Below, piece by piece: positions 51,756 to 60,834 of a stretch of DNA of 64,000 bases. Both the position numbers and the translations under genes were made by a program. The notes below the pieces were generated by a model. The model searched no databases and was not told the origin of the DNA. It saw only the letters and a program-made list of their open reading frames with translations. The stretch's first letter is position 1, and every line of letters begins with the position of its first letter. The stretch spans positions 3,100,001 to 3,164,000 of the forward strand of contig OZ244811.1 in the NCBI GenBank assembly GCA_965220105.1, written 5' to 3'. The stretch comes from Bin87 sp965220105. Its GTDB lineage: Bacteria; Chloroflexota; Dehalococcoidia; Lucifugimonadales; UBA3495.

Positions 51756-52607
51756 ATGAGCGCTTCACAAGAGGGTGTTGCGGCGGCGAGTCCCCGGGTC
51801 GGCCTGCGGTTGCGGGCCTACCGGCTCTTCGAAGAGCGGGGTGACCGGCACACGTATTTGCTGGAGGTGCTGCTGGTGGGGATTATCCTCATCAATAGCG
51901 CGTCCCTGATTCTCTGGACGATGCCGGATCTGCGGGAAGGATACTCCTTTTGGTTCCGTTTGTCCGAGAACTGCACGGTGGGTGTATTCGTGTTTGAGTA
52001 CGCGGTCCGGTTCTGGGCGGCGGCGGAGGGATTCGGCGAGGGGCGTTCCTGGCGGCGTCGGGTCCGCTTCATGATGTCGCCGGCGGCGCTGATCGACGGC
52101 GCGGTGCTGTTGCCTTCGTTGGCGGCGTTGGTGATCCTGTTGACGGGGGGTGAAGGGTTGAGCCTGTCCTTCCTGCTGGTCATCCGGCTGTTGACCCGGT
52201 CCGCGAAGTTGGCCCGTTACCTGCCGGGAGGACGGCGCTTGGGGATGGCGATACGCTCCAAATCGGGCCAGTTGCTAACGGCGGTGGTGGGTTTGCTGGT
52301 GGTGCTGGTCCTTGCGGCGGCCTTGATGTACTTCGCTGAGGCTCGGGCTCAACCCGAGGTTTTCTCCAGTATTCCGGCCGCGATGTGGTGGAGCGCGGTG
52401 ACGCTGACGACGGTGGGTTACGGGGACACGGTGCCCGTTACCGGCATAGGCCGGTTGCTCGCCGCGGTGATCGCGGTGCTGGGCATTGGTCTGTTTGCCC
52501 TGCCCGCCGGAATTCTGAGCGCGGCGATGGTCGAAGCCAACGAGGCGGCCGAGGGCGCCGGTTCGCCCGGGGTGTGTCCTCACTGCGGGGGTGAGCTGGG
52601 ATCCTGA
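51756..52607 (+). CDS. voltage-gated-type potassium channel
   Basis: A 283-residue channel with six membrane segments. The selectivity filter TTVGYGD is at residues 218-224, preceded by the pore helix PAAMWWSAVTL and followed by S6 (LLAAVIAVLGIGLFALPAGILSAAM). The S4-like region (VIRLLTRSAKLARYLPGGRRLG) has fewer regularly spaced Arg than true voltage sensors. The C-terminus ends in CPHCGGEL, half a zinc ribbon. It closes the island and is divergent from nspC. Polyamines are known blockers of such channels, so a functional link is conceivable. Confidence 0.92.
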   Translation: MSASQEGVAAASPRVGLRLRAYRLFEERGDRHTYLLEVLLVGIILINSASLILWTMPDLREGYSFWFRLSENCTVGVFVFEYAVRFWAAAEGFGEGRSWRRRVRFMMSPAALIDGAVLLPSLAALVILLTGGEGLSLSFLLVIRLLTRSAKLARYLPGGRRLGMAIRSKSGQLLTAVVGLLVVLVLAAALMYFAEARAQPEVFSSIPAAMWWSAVTLTTVGYGDTVPVTGIGRLLAAVIAVLGIGLFALPAGILSAAMVEANEAAEGAGSPGVCPHCGGELGS

Positions 52608-53106
52608 GAGTTGCGGTCTCCCATTCGGTATCGTTTGCGTTCTCCCGGTGACCGGGCTCTACGGTGACCCGGCGCTCGGTGGCGTCAAAGGCCAACTCCT
52701 CCGCTCTCCCCGCCATTTGTCGTAATTTTATCGGCTTCGATTTCCTTCGCAAGTCCCGATTCGGGTTATACATCGGAGCTTTTCATCTTCTGAAACTACT
52801 TGCTATGTTCTGATCAAATCCGGTCCAGCGCATCGACATTAGATGTACAACATTGTGCGCGGGCCACGGAAGGTACGACGGCGGGACCAGGGTAGCAGGC
52901 AATCAAAACCCGAACGCGGACGGGCCCGGGGGCGGGCCCACCGGTTCACCCTCACCGACCGTCGCCAAGTACGCCTGACATGTTCGCTGGCTGTCTAGAA
53001 AACGCATTCCCCGGGCGCGGGATGTGCCGGCCGGTTTGCACCTTCCTGGCTTGTTGCCCTCGAGGCTCTGGGTCACGTTGCCGTGAAGCCGCCAAACGAT
53101 GGGTAG
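52608..53106. other. 500-bp intergenic region
   Basis: No gene that I can support. A leftward open frame (MAGRAEELAFDATERR...) begins at 52716 and runs under the channel gene, but it shows no family pattern. The rest shows no clear repeat or RNA. Confidence 0.5.
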
Positions 53107-54000
53107 TTAATACGCCGCCACGCCCCGGACCTTAGTTTGCAGGCTGTAAACCGAATCCCCGGCGGTGATGAACATGGTATCCAGTTCCGCTCCACCAAAA
53201 GCGAGGTTGCGGGGCACCTCGGGGACACGGATGACACCCAGTCGGTTGCCTTGAGGATCGATGACCCAGATCCCGCCGGAGCCGGTGCAATATACTCTCC
53301 CTTCCGTATCCACTTTCATGCCGTCAGGCACCCCGGGCTCAGCCGACGACATATCACAGAAGACCCGGTTGTTGCTGAGGGTCCCATCCGCGGCGACGTC
53401 GAAGGCTCGAATGCGCCGGTGGGTACAGACCTCGCCCCGTTCCCCCTCGCCGACGCAGTCGTTGTCCAGACGGCTGATCGCGACGTAGAGCACCGATTCG
53501 TCAGCGGAAAACGCCAGCCCGTTGGGGTATTCGCATTCGTCGGTAGCCACGCTCAACGCACCGTCGGGATCGATCCGAAAAACCCCGGCGAAGCCCAGCT
53601 CTCGTTGTTCCGGCGGCACACCGAGCTCCGGATCGGTGAAATAAACGCTGCCGTCGGAGCGGCACACGATGTCGTTGGGCCGGTTGAGCCGGTTGCCCTG
53701 CCAGCGGTCGGCCACCGTCGTGACCGACCCGTCGGCGTCCATACGAGTGATTTGCCGGTTAGCCCCTTCGCACATCAGCAGCCGGCCCTGGCGGTCCAGA
53801 GTGCAGCCGTTGCCTTCTCCGGTATTATTCCGGATGGCGACGGCCTCGTCCCCAGCGTCCCAGCGCATCAACATGCTCTCCCGGTGTCGAACGTAGGTCA
53901 AATAGTTGCCCGGATGCCACAGCGGCCCCTCAGTGGGTCCTCCAGTGGCAACCAGGACGGGGTTGGCAGACTCTACGATGGCGGATAGATCTTCTGGCAT
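53107..54000 (-). CDS. SMP-30/gluconolactonase-family protein
   Basis: A 297-residue six-bladed beta-propeller. The metal ligands appear as Glu in GGPTEGPLWHP, Asn in NRPNDIV, Asn in EYPNGLAFS and Asp in VPDGMKVDTEG, the complete SMP-30 set. It hydrolyses sugar lactones or related esters in the cytoplasm, since no signal peptide is present. Full family length. It stands alone on the minus strand. Confidence 0.93.
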   Translation of the reverse strand: MPEDLSAIVESANPVLVATGGPTEGPLWHPGNYLTYVRHRESMLMRWDAGDEAVAIRNNTGEGNGCTLDRQGRLLMCEGANRQITRMDADGSVTTVADRWQGNRLNRPNDIVCRSDGSVYFTDPELGVPPEQRELGFAGVFRIDPDGALSVATDECEYPNGLAFSADESVLYVAISRLDNDCVGEGERGEVCTHRRIRAFDVAADGTLSNNRVFCDMSSAEPGVPDGMKVDTEGRVYCTGSGGIWVIDPQGNRLGVIRVPEVPRNLAFGGAELDTMFITAGDSVYSLQTKVRGVAAY

Positions 54001-54608
54001 GGCTCACTCTCTCCATATAACGTACCACCGGGTACTAACGATTGGCAGGATTATACCAGCAAGCCTGAACAGGAGCCATATACGGGAATCTACAGGCATC
54101 GGCTACGGCCGCCCTCCGGAGAGTTCGACCTGCATTGTCTTGCGGCCCACGCCATCCTTAATCGCACTCCCCCCTGGCGGGACTCTCGGCATTACCTCAT
54201 CAATCCCGGCGACACCGGGAGACCTGAGGGCTGCCCGGGCCGGCTACCGGCCTAGCAATCTCACTTAGGCCGGCGTCAAACGTTTTGATATCCATGATCC
54301 CTCGGCGCTGACAACTGGCCAGATGGTAAAGGTCACGGGAGGTCAGTTGCGGGAAGGAGCAGACTGTGGTCCGCCGTCCCGCGTGAGACAGCGGGGAGTA
54401 ACGATGAGCGGCATTCGGCTGATACGCATTCAGCAGCATCATGAACCGGGGCGGACCGGCAACCGCGAGATTGAGACCCCGGACGCTTTCGCCGCGTTCC
54501 GGCGAGTATCGCAACCTACCGGAAGGCGGTTACAATTGGCGACGTGATCGGTTAGTGTTGGGCTACAACCCACCCATCCGAATAATTGACCTGTTGAGGA
54601 GCATTTTC
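54001..54608. other. 608-bp intergenic region
   Basis: Nothing well supported. A short leftward frame (MDIKTFDAGLSEIARPVAG) near 54295-54200 might be a gene remnant. The divergent promoters of the lactonase and RidA genes should be here. TGAGGAG just before 54609 is the ribosome binding site of RidA. Confidence 0.5.
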
Positions 54609-55079
54609 ATGCCAGAGATAGAGAACAAGCTAAAAGAGTTGGGCTACGAGTTACCCCCGCCGCGGCCACCAGGGGCCGGCAATATAATCCCAGCAGTGCG
54701 GACCGGAAACCTGGTCTTCCTCTCGGGCACCGGTCCGGGGCTGCCCGGCGGAGGTTTGCTGCACGTAGGAAAGCTGGGTTCCGAAGTGACCGTCGAACAG
54801 GGTTACGACTGCGCCCGGCAGACCATGTTGAATCTGCTGACCAATTTGAAGGGTGAGATCGGCGACCTGGACAAGGTGAACAGGATCGTCAAACTACTGG
54901 CCATGGTCAACTCGGCACCCGACTTCGGCGACACGCCCAGGGTTGCCAACGGCGCCTCGGACCTGCTGATCAGTCTCTACGGGGACCGGGGGCGTCATGC
55001 TCGGTCCGCGGTTGGGATGGCCACGCTACCAGGCGGTATGCCCATCGAGATAGAGATGATTGTCGAGGTGGGAGACTAG
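54609..55079 (+). CDS. RidA/YjgF-family protein
   Basis: A 156-residue RidA-type protein. LVFLSGTGPGLPGG, VEQGYDCARQTMLNLLTNLKGEIGDLDKV, and a late HARSAVGMATLPGGMPIEIEMIVEV block are typical. The terminal RSAVG..LP is the imine-binding site, with Arg before SAVG in place. Slightly longer than classical RidA (about 130), like the subgroup that extends the first loop. Probably deaminates reactive enamines. Confidence 0.93.
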   Translation: MPEIENKLKELGYELPPPRPPGAGNIIPAVRTGNLVFLSGTGPGLPGGGLLHVGKLGSEVTVEQGYDCARQTMLNLLTNLKGEIGDLDKVNRIVKLLAMVNSAPDFGDTPRVANGASDLLISLYGDRGRHARSAVGMATLPGGMPIEIEMIVEVGD

Positions 55080-55966
55080 GACTTGGGTCCTTTCGTCCGC
55101 GCTGGGTCGGCGGTGCGCCGGCGGCCTGGCGCGATCAAATGCCGCCGAAGCCGGCAGGACCGCCGTATTGCCGATATGCCCCGACAGGATTCCCGACGAA
55201 GTGCTGTCGGATACCGGGCAATCGTGCACGTTGGGGGGTGCTTCTTCCGATCCATGGCGACCAAGCCCGCAACGACCGCCAGGCGCCGACCCACTTGCGG
55301 AAACAACTGGTGTCGACTTCTGTGGTGTGGGAGTAGCGGTAGCCGGCATGGGACGTAGCAGAGGCGAAGGACTGAACGGCGCACTTTCCGACCGTGGCGT
55401 GACCGCGAAATGGCTGGAGCTGCAGACATTGCGAACCACTACCACCGGTGTTCCGTCGTTGACCTTATTTGCTCGGTTCACGGAGCCGATGGCGGTCTGG
55501 GCAGGTGACCACTGACCTGTCGGCTGTTGGCAATGACTATGGTCACTTGGGCTGACCGGATGCCGGTGGACAGTCTGCGGTTAGCAGGGTCGGAAAATTC
55601 CACCGCCACGCAGACCTGCGGGATTCCGCCAGTTGCAGGCGCTTCGCACCCATCAACTCCGCCTTCACCCGCACCTGTATCGCCCGATTACGAACAGCCG
55701 TCGCAGCTAGGATGTACCGGAGCGTCAACCCCCGACCCCAGATCTGGACCAGGAATGGCCGGCGGCGGGGATGAGTGTCGGCGCGTAGGCCGATGTTTGC
55801 CGCCATGGACTAAAATCCTCTATGATATTCGGCAGACCAGAGATTATCATCGACCGTTTGGGTAGCGACCGATGGCCGGCAGCAATCGGCCAACCGCTCC
55901 GGTCGGCGCTGTCTCTCTTTTTTGCCGATTTGGGCCGCCAATCCGGTCCCTGAGGAGTTCCTGCTG
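55080..55966. other. 887-bp region without recognised gene
   Basis: Several open frames exist on both strands (for example 55060-55515 plus, 55543-55806 minus) but none has a convincing ribosome binding site, membrane pattern or family motif. The composition is GC-rich but without clear codon periodicity. It may hold a decayed gene. Confidence 0.5.
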
Positions 55967-56572
55967 ATGACTAGCCGCGGATTTTTCGGACGCCGACGCG
56001 AGACGCCACCGCGCCCCATTCCGCCCGGGCAATACCTGGAACGCGGGTTCCCGGTGCTGACTGCGGGGCCGACCCAGCGAGTGCCGCTGGAGCAGTGGAA
56101 GTTTTCGCTGTTGGGGGTGGACGGCGAACCGCTGGGCCAGTGGACCTGGCAGGAGTTTCACGCCTTGCCCACCACGGAAATCCACACCGACATCCACTGC
56201 GTCACCAAATGGAGCAAGCTGGACACCACCTGGAAGGGAGTGACCATCGACGACCTGCTGACCGCTGCCGGCGTTGCCGAGGCTCCGCCCTACCTGATGG
56301 CATTCTCCTACGGCGGCTACACCACCAACCTGCCCACTTGGGACGTGCTGGGTGGCCGGGGTATGGTGGCTTTTGAGTTCGACGGCAAACCCATTGCAGC
56401 CGAGCACGGCGGGCCGGCCCGCCTGGTGGTTCCTCACCTGTACTTCTGGAAGTCGGCCAAATGGTTGCAGGGCATCCGTTTCATGGACTCAGACCGGCCC
56501 GGCTTCTGGGAGCAGTACGGATATCACATGTACGGCGATCCGTGGAAAGAACAACGCTACTGGGGCGATTAG
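55967..56572 (+). CDS. sulfite-oxidase-like molybdopterin oxidoreductase
   Basis: A 201-residue single-domain enzyme of the SUOX/YedY fold. The molybdenum-ligating Cys 78 lies in TDIHCVTKWSKLDTTWKGV, followed by the typical YGGYTTNLP and VAFEFDGKPIAAEHGGPARLVVPHLYFWKSAKWLQGI. No twin-arginine signal, so cytoplasmic. The next gene encodes a ferredoxin-reductase-type protein 22 bp away; this pairing is common and suggests NAD(P)H-linked reduction of an oxidised substrate. Confidence 0.93.
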   Translation: MTSRGFFGRRRETPPRPIPPGQYLERGFPVLTAGPTQRVPLEQWKFSLLGVDGEPLGQWTWQEFHALPTTEIHTDIHCVTKWSKLDTTWKGVTIDDLLTAAGVAEAPPYLMAFSYGGYTTNLPTWDVLGGRGMVAFEFDGKPIAAEHGGPARLVVPHLYFWKSAKWLQGIRFMDSDRPGFWEQYGYHMYGDPWKEQRYWGD

Positions 56573-56594
56573 CCGCATCTGCGCCCATTGATCG

Positions 56595-57407
56595 ATGGAA
56601 TCGTCGGGCTTGACCCGTCCGTCGGCGCCGCCACCACCGTCCTACCCTGCCACACCCTGGCAGGACGCCACCGTGGAGCGCGTCGTTGCCGAAACCCTCC
56701 GGGCCAAAACCTTCACGCTGCGCCTCGCCAATCCCCGTCCCTTCCGGGCTGGACAGCATTACGACGTCCGACTCACTGCGCCCGACGGCTACCAGGCGCA
56801 ACGTTCTTACTCTATTGCCTCTCCACCGCCCGCCGGGGCCGGCGTTTCACCGGAAATCATCGACCTGACCGTGGAACTCATCCCCGACGGAGAGGTTTCT
56901 CCCTACTTCCATGAGGTGGTTGGCGCTGGGGATGTCATCGAGGTGCGAGGGCCAATCGGCGGGCCGTTCACCTGGTCGCCCGACATGGGCGGGCCGTTAC
57001 TGCTGCTGGCCGGCGGCTCGGGGATTGTTCCGCTGCGCTCCATCCTGGCGCACCGGGACGAGGTGGCTCCCGACCTGCCCGCCCTGTTGCTGTATTCGTC
57101 GCGTTCACCTGGGGATATTATCTACCGCAAGTGGCTGGAATCGGCGGACGAGCGGACGCCTAGCGCGGTGGTGCGGCATACCTTCACCCGGCAGCAACCG
57201 GCGGACTGGCGCGGATTCGCCCGCCGCGTAGATGCTCCGATGCTGGCTGAATGTTTGGGCGAGCTGGCGGAGGTGTCGGGCGGAGGTATCCCGTTGTGCT
57301 ACGCCTGTGGGCCGACGGGCTTCGTGGAGGCCGCCGCCGATGCGCTGCTGGAGGTCGGGTTGCCCGAGGAACGCATCCATACGGAACGGTTCGGGCCCAC
57401 CGGTTAG
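56595..57407 (+). CDS. FAD/NAD(P)-binding ferredoxin reductase-like protein
   Basis: A 270-residue FNR-type flavoprotein. FAD-binding RSYSIAS, phosphate-contacting GGPFTW, nucleotide-binding LLLAGGSGIVPLRSIL, and CYACGPTGFVEA with the conserved C-G-P are in order. There is no 2Fe-2S domain at the C-terminus. The neighbouring molybdoenzyme is its likely electron partner. Possibly a two-subunit assimilatory or detoxifying reductase. Confidence 0.9.
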   Translation: MESSGLTRPSAPPPPSYPATPWQDATVERVVAETLRAKTFTLRLANPRPFRAGQHYDVRLTAPDGYQAQRSYSIASPPPAGAGVSPEIIDLTVELIPDGEVSPYFHEVVGAGDVIEVRGPIGGPFTWSPDMGGPLLLLAGGSGIVPLRSILAHRDEVAPDLPALLLYSSRSPGDIIYRKWLESADERTPSAVVRHTFTRQQPADWRGFARRVDAPMLAECLGELAEVSGGGIPLCYACGPTGFVEAAADALLEVGLPEERIHTERFGPTG

Positions 57408-57421
57408 GGGTCAAAGTTTAG

Positions 57422-58117
57422 TCAATAGCCGGTGGCCAGGCTGCCCAGCCACTGGGCCAACCTCAGGATGGTCGGCCACAAAATTCCCGGCGGGATTACG
57501 TAGCTGAAGGCGATGAGGATTACAAGCAGCGCCGGCGCGAACCGTTGAAACTTCTGGTGGGTCTCGTCGACCGACGTCGGCAACAGGGCGGCAAGGGCTC
57601 GGTAGCCGGCCAGGGGTGCGAATGGAAGGACTTGAAACGCTGCCATCAAAAGGTTGTAGACCACCAGTAGCCCGATCACGTCGGAGATGCCCTCACGCAG
57701 GCCGCCGGTCATCACCAGCGTAAGGCTATCGGGGGAGGGCGCCGTCCAGGACAGCACGCCGGCCTTGATGGGTGTGGCCAACAGGAAGGCCACCGTGATA
57801 TTGCCCAAGGGCCCGGCAGCCGCGATGGCAACCGAGGGCCACCGTCCGTGGCGGTTGGGCGGGCCGGGCAGCGGCCTGGCCCAACCGAAACCGGTCATGG
57901 TAGCCAGCAGGGAACCGACGGGATGCAGGTGGCGCAACGGATTACCGAGGAGACGGCCCTGGGCCCGGGGCGCCGGGTCGCCAAAGAAGGTGGCTGCCAC
58001 CGCTTGAAACCAGCCGTGCACGACGGAGGCAAAGACGGCGGATACGGCGCACAGGACCAGCAGGCGAAGCATAATGCCTAAAGTGTCGGTCAAAAGGCTG
58101 GCAGACGAAATAATCAT
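57422..58117 (-). CDS. inactive-type site-2 protease homologue
   Basis: A 231-residue membrane protein sharing the layout of the neighbour at 58208: an N-terminal helix, GRLLGNPLRHLHPVGSLLATMTGFGWARPLPG, WPSVAIAAAGPLGN and a third helix with VLPFAPLAGYRALAALLP. The zinc motif HExxH is replaced by H34-G-W-F-Q38, and the LDG aspartate is replaced by Ala (PLAGYRA). It should therefore lack protease activity and may have a regulatory or chaperone role, or be a decaying duplicate with an intact frame. Confidence 0.82.
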   Translation of the reverse strand: MIISSASLLTDTLGIMLRLLVLCAVSAVFASVVHGWFQAVAATFFGDPAPRAQGRLLGNPLRHLHPVGSLLATMTGFGWARPLPGPPNRHGRWPSVAIAAAGPLGNITVAFLLATPIKAGVLSWTAPSPDSLTLVMTGGLREGISDVIGLLVVYNLLMAAFQVLPFAPLAGYRALAALLPTSVDETHQKFQRFAPALLVILIAFSYVIPPGILWPTILRLAQWLGSLATGY

Positions 58118-58207
58118 TGATCCCGCTGGGTTAATTGACGCATCAGTCGACCAGTCAACGGACCGACCGCGACCGGGTTTGAGCGGCTGTCACAAGGGAA
58201 GGAAAAA

Positions 58208-58912
58208 TCAGATGAGCCGCGCCGCTTCAGGACCCACTGCGAGTTCCAGGAAGAACCGTACCGGCGGCAACAGGATGTCCGACAAAAAGCTGATGCCCAA
58301 CGTGTAGCTCAACAACAGGTTGACGGCGATCAAGCCGAGCAGCGGCATCCACCCATACCGCTCGAACTGGGCGTATGCGCCGTACAAGCTGCGGGGCAGC
58401 AATCCGCCCAGAACCTTGCTGCCGTCCAGCGGCGGCAGCGGTATCAGGTTGAAGATGCCCAGTATCAGGTTGTAAAGAATTACCACGCCCAGCGCAAAAC
58501 CCACTATGTTCGCCGCCGAATCCAACCTGAAGCCGATGTCAAGCACGTCAAACCGGAACAACAGCCCCAGCAGGAAAGCGAGGACGAAGTTGGATAATGG
58601 GCCGGCCGCCGCCACCCACGACATCCCCAGGCGACCGTGCTTGAGGTTGAACGGATTAACCTGCACCGGCTTCGCCCAGCCGAACCCGACCACCAGCAGC
58701 AGGATGAACCCCAGCGGGTCGATGTGGCGGATGGGGTTTATGGTAAGGCGACCCATGCGATGCGCCGTCGGATCGCCCTCACCGTGGGCAGCCAGGGCGT
58801 GGCTGAATTCGTGGACGGTAAACCCGATAATCAGGCCGACCAACCCGATACCGATAACCAGGAAGAAGACGACCGGGTTTGTCCTCAGCAGGTCAAGACT
58901 TTGGAGAATCAA
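58208..58912 (-). CDS. site-2 protease (M50 family)
   Basis: A 234-residue intramembrane metalloprotease. HEFSH at 34-38 is the zinc motif, GRLTINPIRHIDPLGFILLLVVGFGWAKPVQVNP the conserved second block, and IFNLIPLPPLDGSKVLGGLLP the third-helix motif providing the Asp ligand. No PDZ domain. It lies upstream of its inactive paralogue, same strand, 90 bp apart, indicating tandem duplication. Confidence 0.95.
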   Translation of the reverse strand: MILQSLDLLRTNPVVFFLVIGIGLVGLIIGFTVHEFSHALAAHGEGDPTAHRMGRLTINPIRHIDPLGFILLLVVGFGWAKPVQVNPFNLKHGRLGMSWVAAAGPLSNFVLAFLLGLLFRFDVLDIGFRLDSAANIVGFALGVVILYNLILGIFNLIPLPPLDGSKVLGGLLPRSLYGAYAQFERYGWMPLLGLIAVNLLLSYTLGISFLSDILLPPVRFFLELAVGPEAARLI

Positions 58913-58954
58913 TTTGCCGGGACGGGATGGGTCGCGTCGGATTCAGTCAATGGG

Positions 58955-59689
58955 TCAGGATGCCGATTGGTCCGGGTCGGAACCCGGTAGCGACGCCCCG
59001 CGGCGGCGCACGGACGGTTGCGGCCGGGGCAGCGCCATCAGGTCGGCTCTCAACGCGGCCATACCTTCGGCGCCCAATGCGCCCGCCTCCGCAACGATGA
59101 CCACCGCCCCAGCCTGTCGCAGGGCGAGCAGTTCGTTGGCGGAAGGACGTGGGCCAACCCTTACGAACAGGTGCTTGTCAGTGCGGCGGGCGGAGTCGGC
59201 CACCTTGCCCAGCCTGGTCAACTCCCACGGGCCGGTCATAGCCGAGTTGTCCGATACCAGCGCCTGAATGGGAATGCCGGCCAGAATCCGCCAGGTGTCG
59301 TCGTCCACGTCGTCAGGTATTCGCATACCGTGCATCATGTCCGGTTGCGCGACCTCGATGGCGTCGACCTGCGCTCCGCCCAGGGGCGAGATGGCGAAAT
59401 CGGCGCCGGCAGCTCGCCACGCTGCCATTCTCACGGGTTCCAGGGGCACGCCGCCGGCTCCCCAGATGAGCCCTTCCAGGTTGGGCAGGGTTTCGGGGGT
59501 GAGTCCGGGCGAGGCAATGACCACGGCATCCACGGAACCCCGGGCGGCGGCCAACGCAGCATCGAGGTCGCCGGAGCAACGGCCCACCAGCGCCATGCCG
59601 GGCAGGCGGCTGGCCTGGCTGGAACCGAAGCCCAACGCCGGCCCGGCGCCCTGTTGGATGCGTTCGAGAAGATTGAGAAGTTGGCTCAT
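58955..59689 (-). CDS. hypothetical protein, 244 aa (TIM-barrel-like)
   Basis: Soluble protein with alternating strands and helices: MALVGRCSGDLDAALAAARGSVDAVVI, LIWGAGGVPLEP, ADFAISPLGGAQ, and LALRQAGAVVIVAEAGALGAEGMAALRADLMAL at the C-terminus. This suggests a TIM barrel without a named family; the repeated beta-alpha pattern would suit a flavin or phosphate binder. It ends 42 bp from the start of the site-2 protease gene and may share its transcript. Confidence 0.65.
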   Translation of the reverse strand: MSQLLNLLERIQQGAGPALGFGSSQASRLPGMALVGRCSGDLDAALAAARGSVDAVVIASPGLTPETLPNLEGLIWGAGGVPLEPVRMAAWRAAGADFAISPLGGAQVDAIEVAQPDMMHGMRIPDDVDDDTWRILAGIPIQALVSDNSAMTGPWELTRLGKVADSARRTDKHLFVRVGPRPSANELLALRQAGAVVIVAEAGALGAEGMAALRADLMALPRPQPSVRRRGASLPGSDPDQSAS

Positions 59690-59768
59690 ATCATGCGCTC
59701 GATTCGTTCTCTCATTTAGGCAAAGATAAACCGTGGCCCGTTGGTTACACTCATGCGTATCCACTTTG

Positions 59769-59873
59769 TCATTGCGAGCGTAGCGCGGCAATCTCGTCGT
59801 AGTAGCAACAGCGGTTCGCCGACGTGTGTTCAACCTCATCGAGATTGCCACGTCGCTGTGCTCCTCGCAATGA
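59769..59873. repeat. TCATTGCGAG palindromic repeat, copy 3
   Basis: A 105-bp imperfect palindrome (TCATTGCGAGCGTAGCGCGG ... TGTGCTCCTCGCAATGA) closely matching copy 1 at 18257, including its loop GCGGTTCGCCGACGTGTGTTC. It fills the gap between the 58955 gene and the MBL-fold gene. Confidence 0.88.
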
Positions 59874-59902
59874 CAGATTAAAGTGGGTACGCGTGAGGTT
59901 GG

Positions 59903-60775
59903 TTACAGGGGCGCCCAGACGCGTTTCCCGTCGGTACGGGCGATCTTGCCAATTTGCTTGCCGGGCGGGAAGTGTCCGGCGCAGATGATCCAGTCACCCG
60001 CTTCGGCAGCGTCCAGCAGGCGGGAGCGGGAAGCGGCGGACTGCTCCTTATCGGTATCAACGCCGGCGCACCAGGTTGGCTCGGAAATCTGGGCGATGGT
60101 GTGCAAAACGTCGCCCATGACCACGCCACGCTGCCCGTTGGAGTTGATGAAAACCACCTGGTGTCCCGGCGTGTGTCCCGGGGCCGGGCCGATGGAGATT
60201 TCGTCGTTGACCGAGAATTCGGGCTCTTCCAGAATCTGTTGCAGCCGCAACCGGCGCAGGGGCATAACCTGGCGGTCGATGTAGGGATAATTCCGGCGGC
60301 CGTCCTCGGAAGTGAACCAGTCGTAGTCCGGGCGGGACATGATGTAGCGGGCCCGCCGGAAGTTGGGCGCCGGCATTCCGCCGGAGTAACGCAGGTTCCA
60401 ACCCACGTGGTCGCCATGCAAATGGGTGTGGATGACGTAGTTCACCGAATCGCTGGGGCCGACGTTGGTGTTGTTGACGCCGACGTTGGATTCCAGGTGT
60501 GGCCGCAGCTCTTCATAAAGGTTGCCGGTCACGTTGCCCCGGTCGGGATGCGGTCCGGGCCCCATGCCGGTATCAACCAGTATCACGTCGTCCTGGCTCT
60601 TGACCAGGAAGACGCCGTAGTAAAGCTGAAGCTGGCCGTTTTCCAGGGTGTCCTGATAAGGCGCCCACGCCTCGGCGGACACGTCGGGGAACATGGCCGA
60701 AGGTTCCCGGGGCGGCGGGACCATGTCGATTACCGCGGTAACTTCAACATTGCCGATGGTTGCTTGGTCTGACAT
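59903..60775 (-). CDS. metallo-beta-lactamase-fold hydrolase
   Basis: A 290-residue MBL-fold enzyme. HTHLHGDHVGW at 116-126 provides the first zinc site; VILVDTGMG, GHTPGHQVVF, GDVLHTI and a late His in CAGHFPPGK complete the set. Most like the AHL-lactonase/hydroxyacyl group. No signal peptide. The downstream palindromic repeat may end the transcript. Confidence 0.92.
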   Translation of the reverse strand: MSDQATIGNVEVTAVIDMVPPPREPSAMFPDVSAEAWAPYQDTLENGQLQLYYGVFLVKSQDDVILVDTGMGPGPHPDRGNVTGNLYEELRPHLESNVGVNNTNVGPSDSVNYVIHTHLHGDHVGWNLRYSGGMPAPNFRRARYIMSRPDYDWFTSEDGRRNYPYIDRQVMPLRRLRLQQILEEPEFSVNDEISIGPAPGHTPGHQVVFINSNGQRGVVMGDVLHTIAQISEPTWCAGVDTDKEQSAASRSRLLDAAEAGDWIICAGHFPPGKQIGKIARTDGKRVWAPL

Positions 60776-60834
60776 TCCAGTTTTCCTCCTGAATGCGCTG
60801 CAATTGCTAAATGCGACCTGCTGGTTGACTGGGC

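Noticed and set aside
55060..55515. 151-residue frame after RidA
   Set aside because: Starts within ridA, no ribosome binding site and no recognisable pattern.
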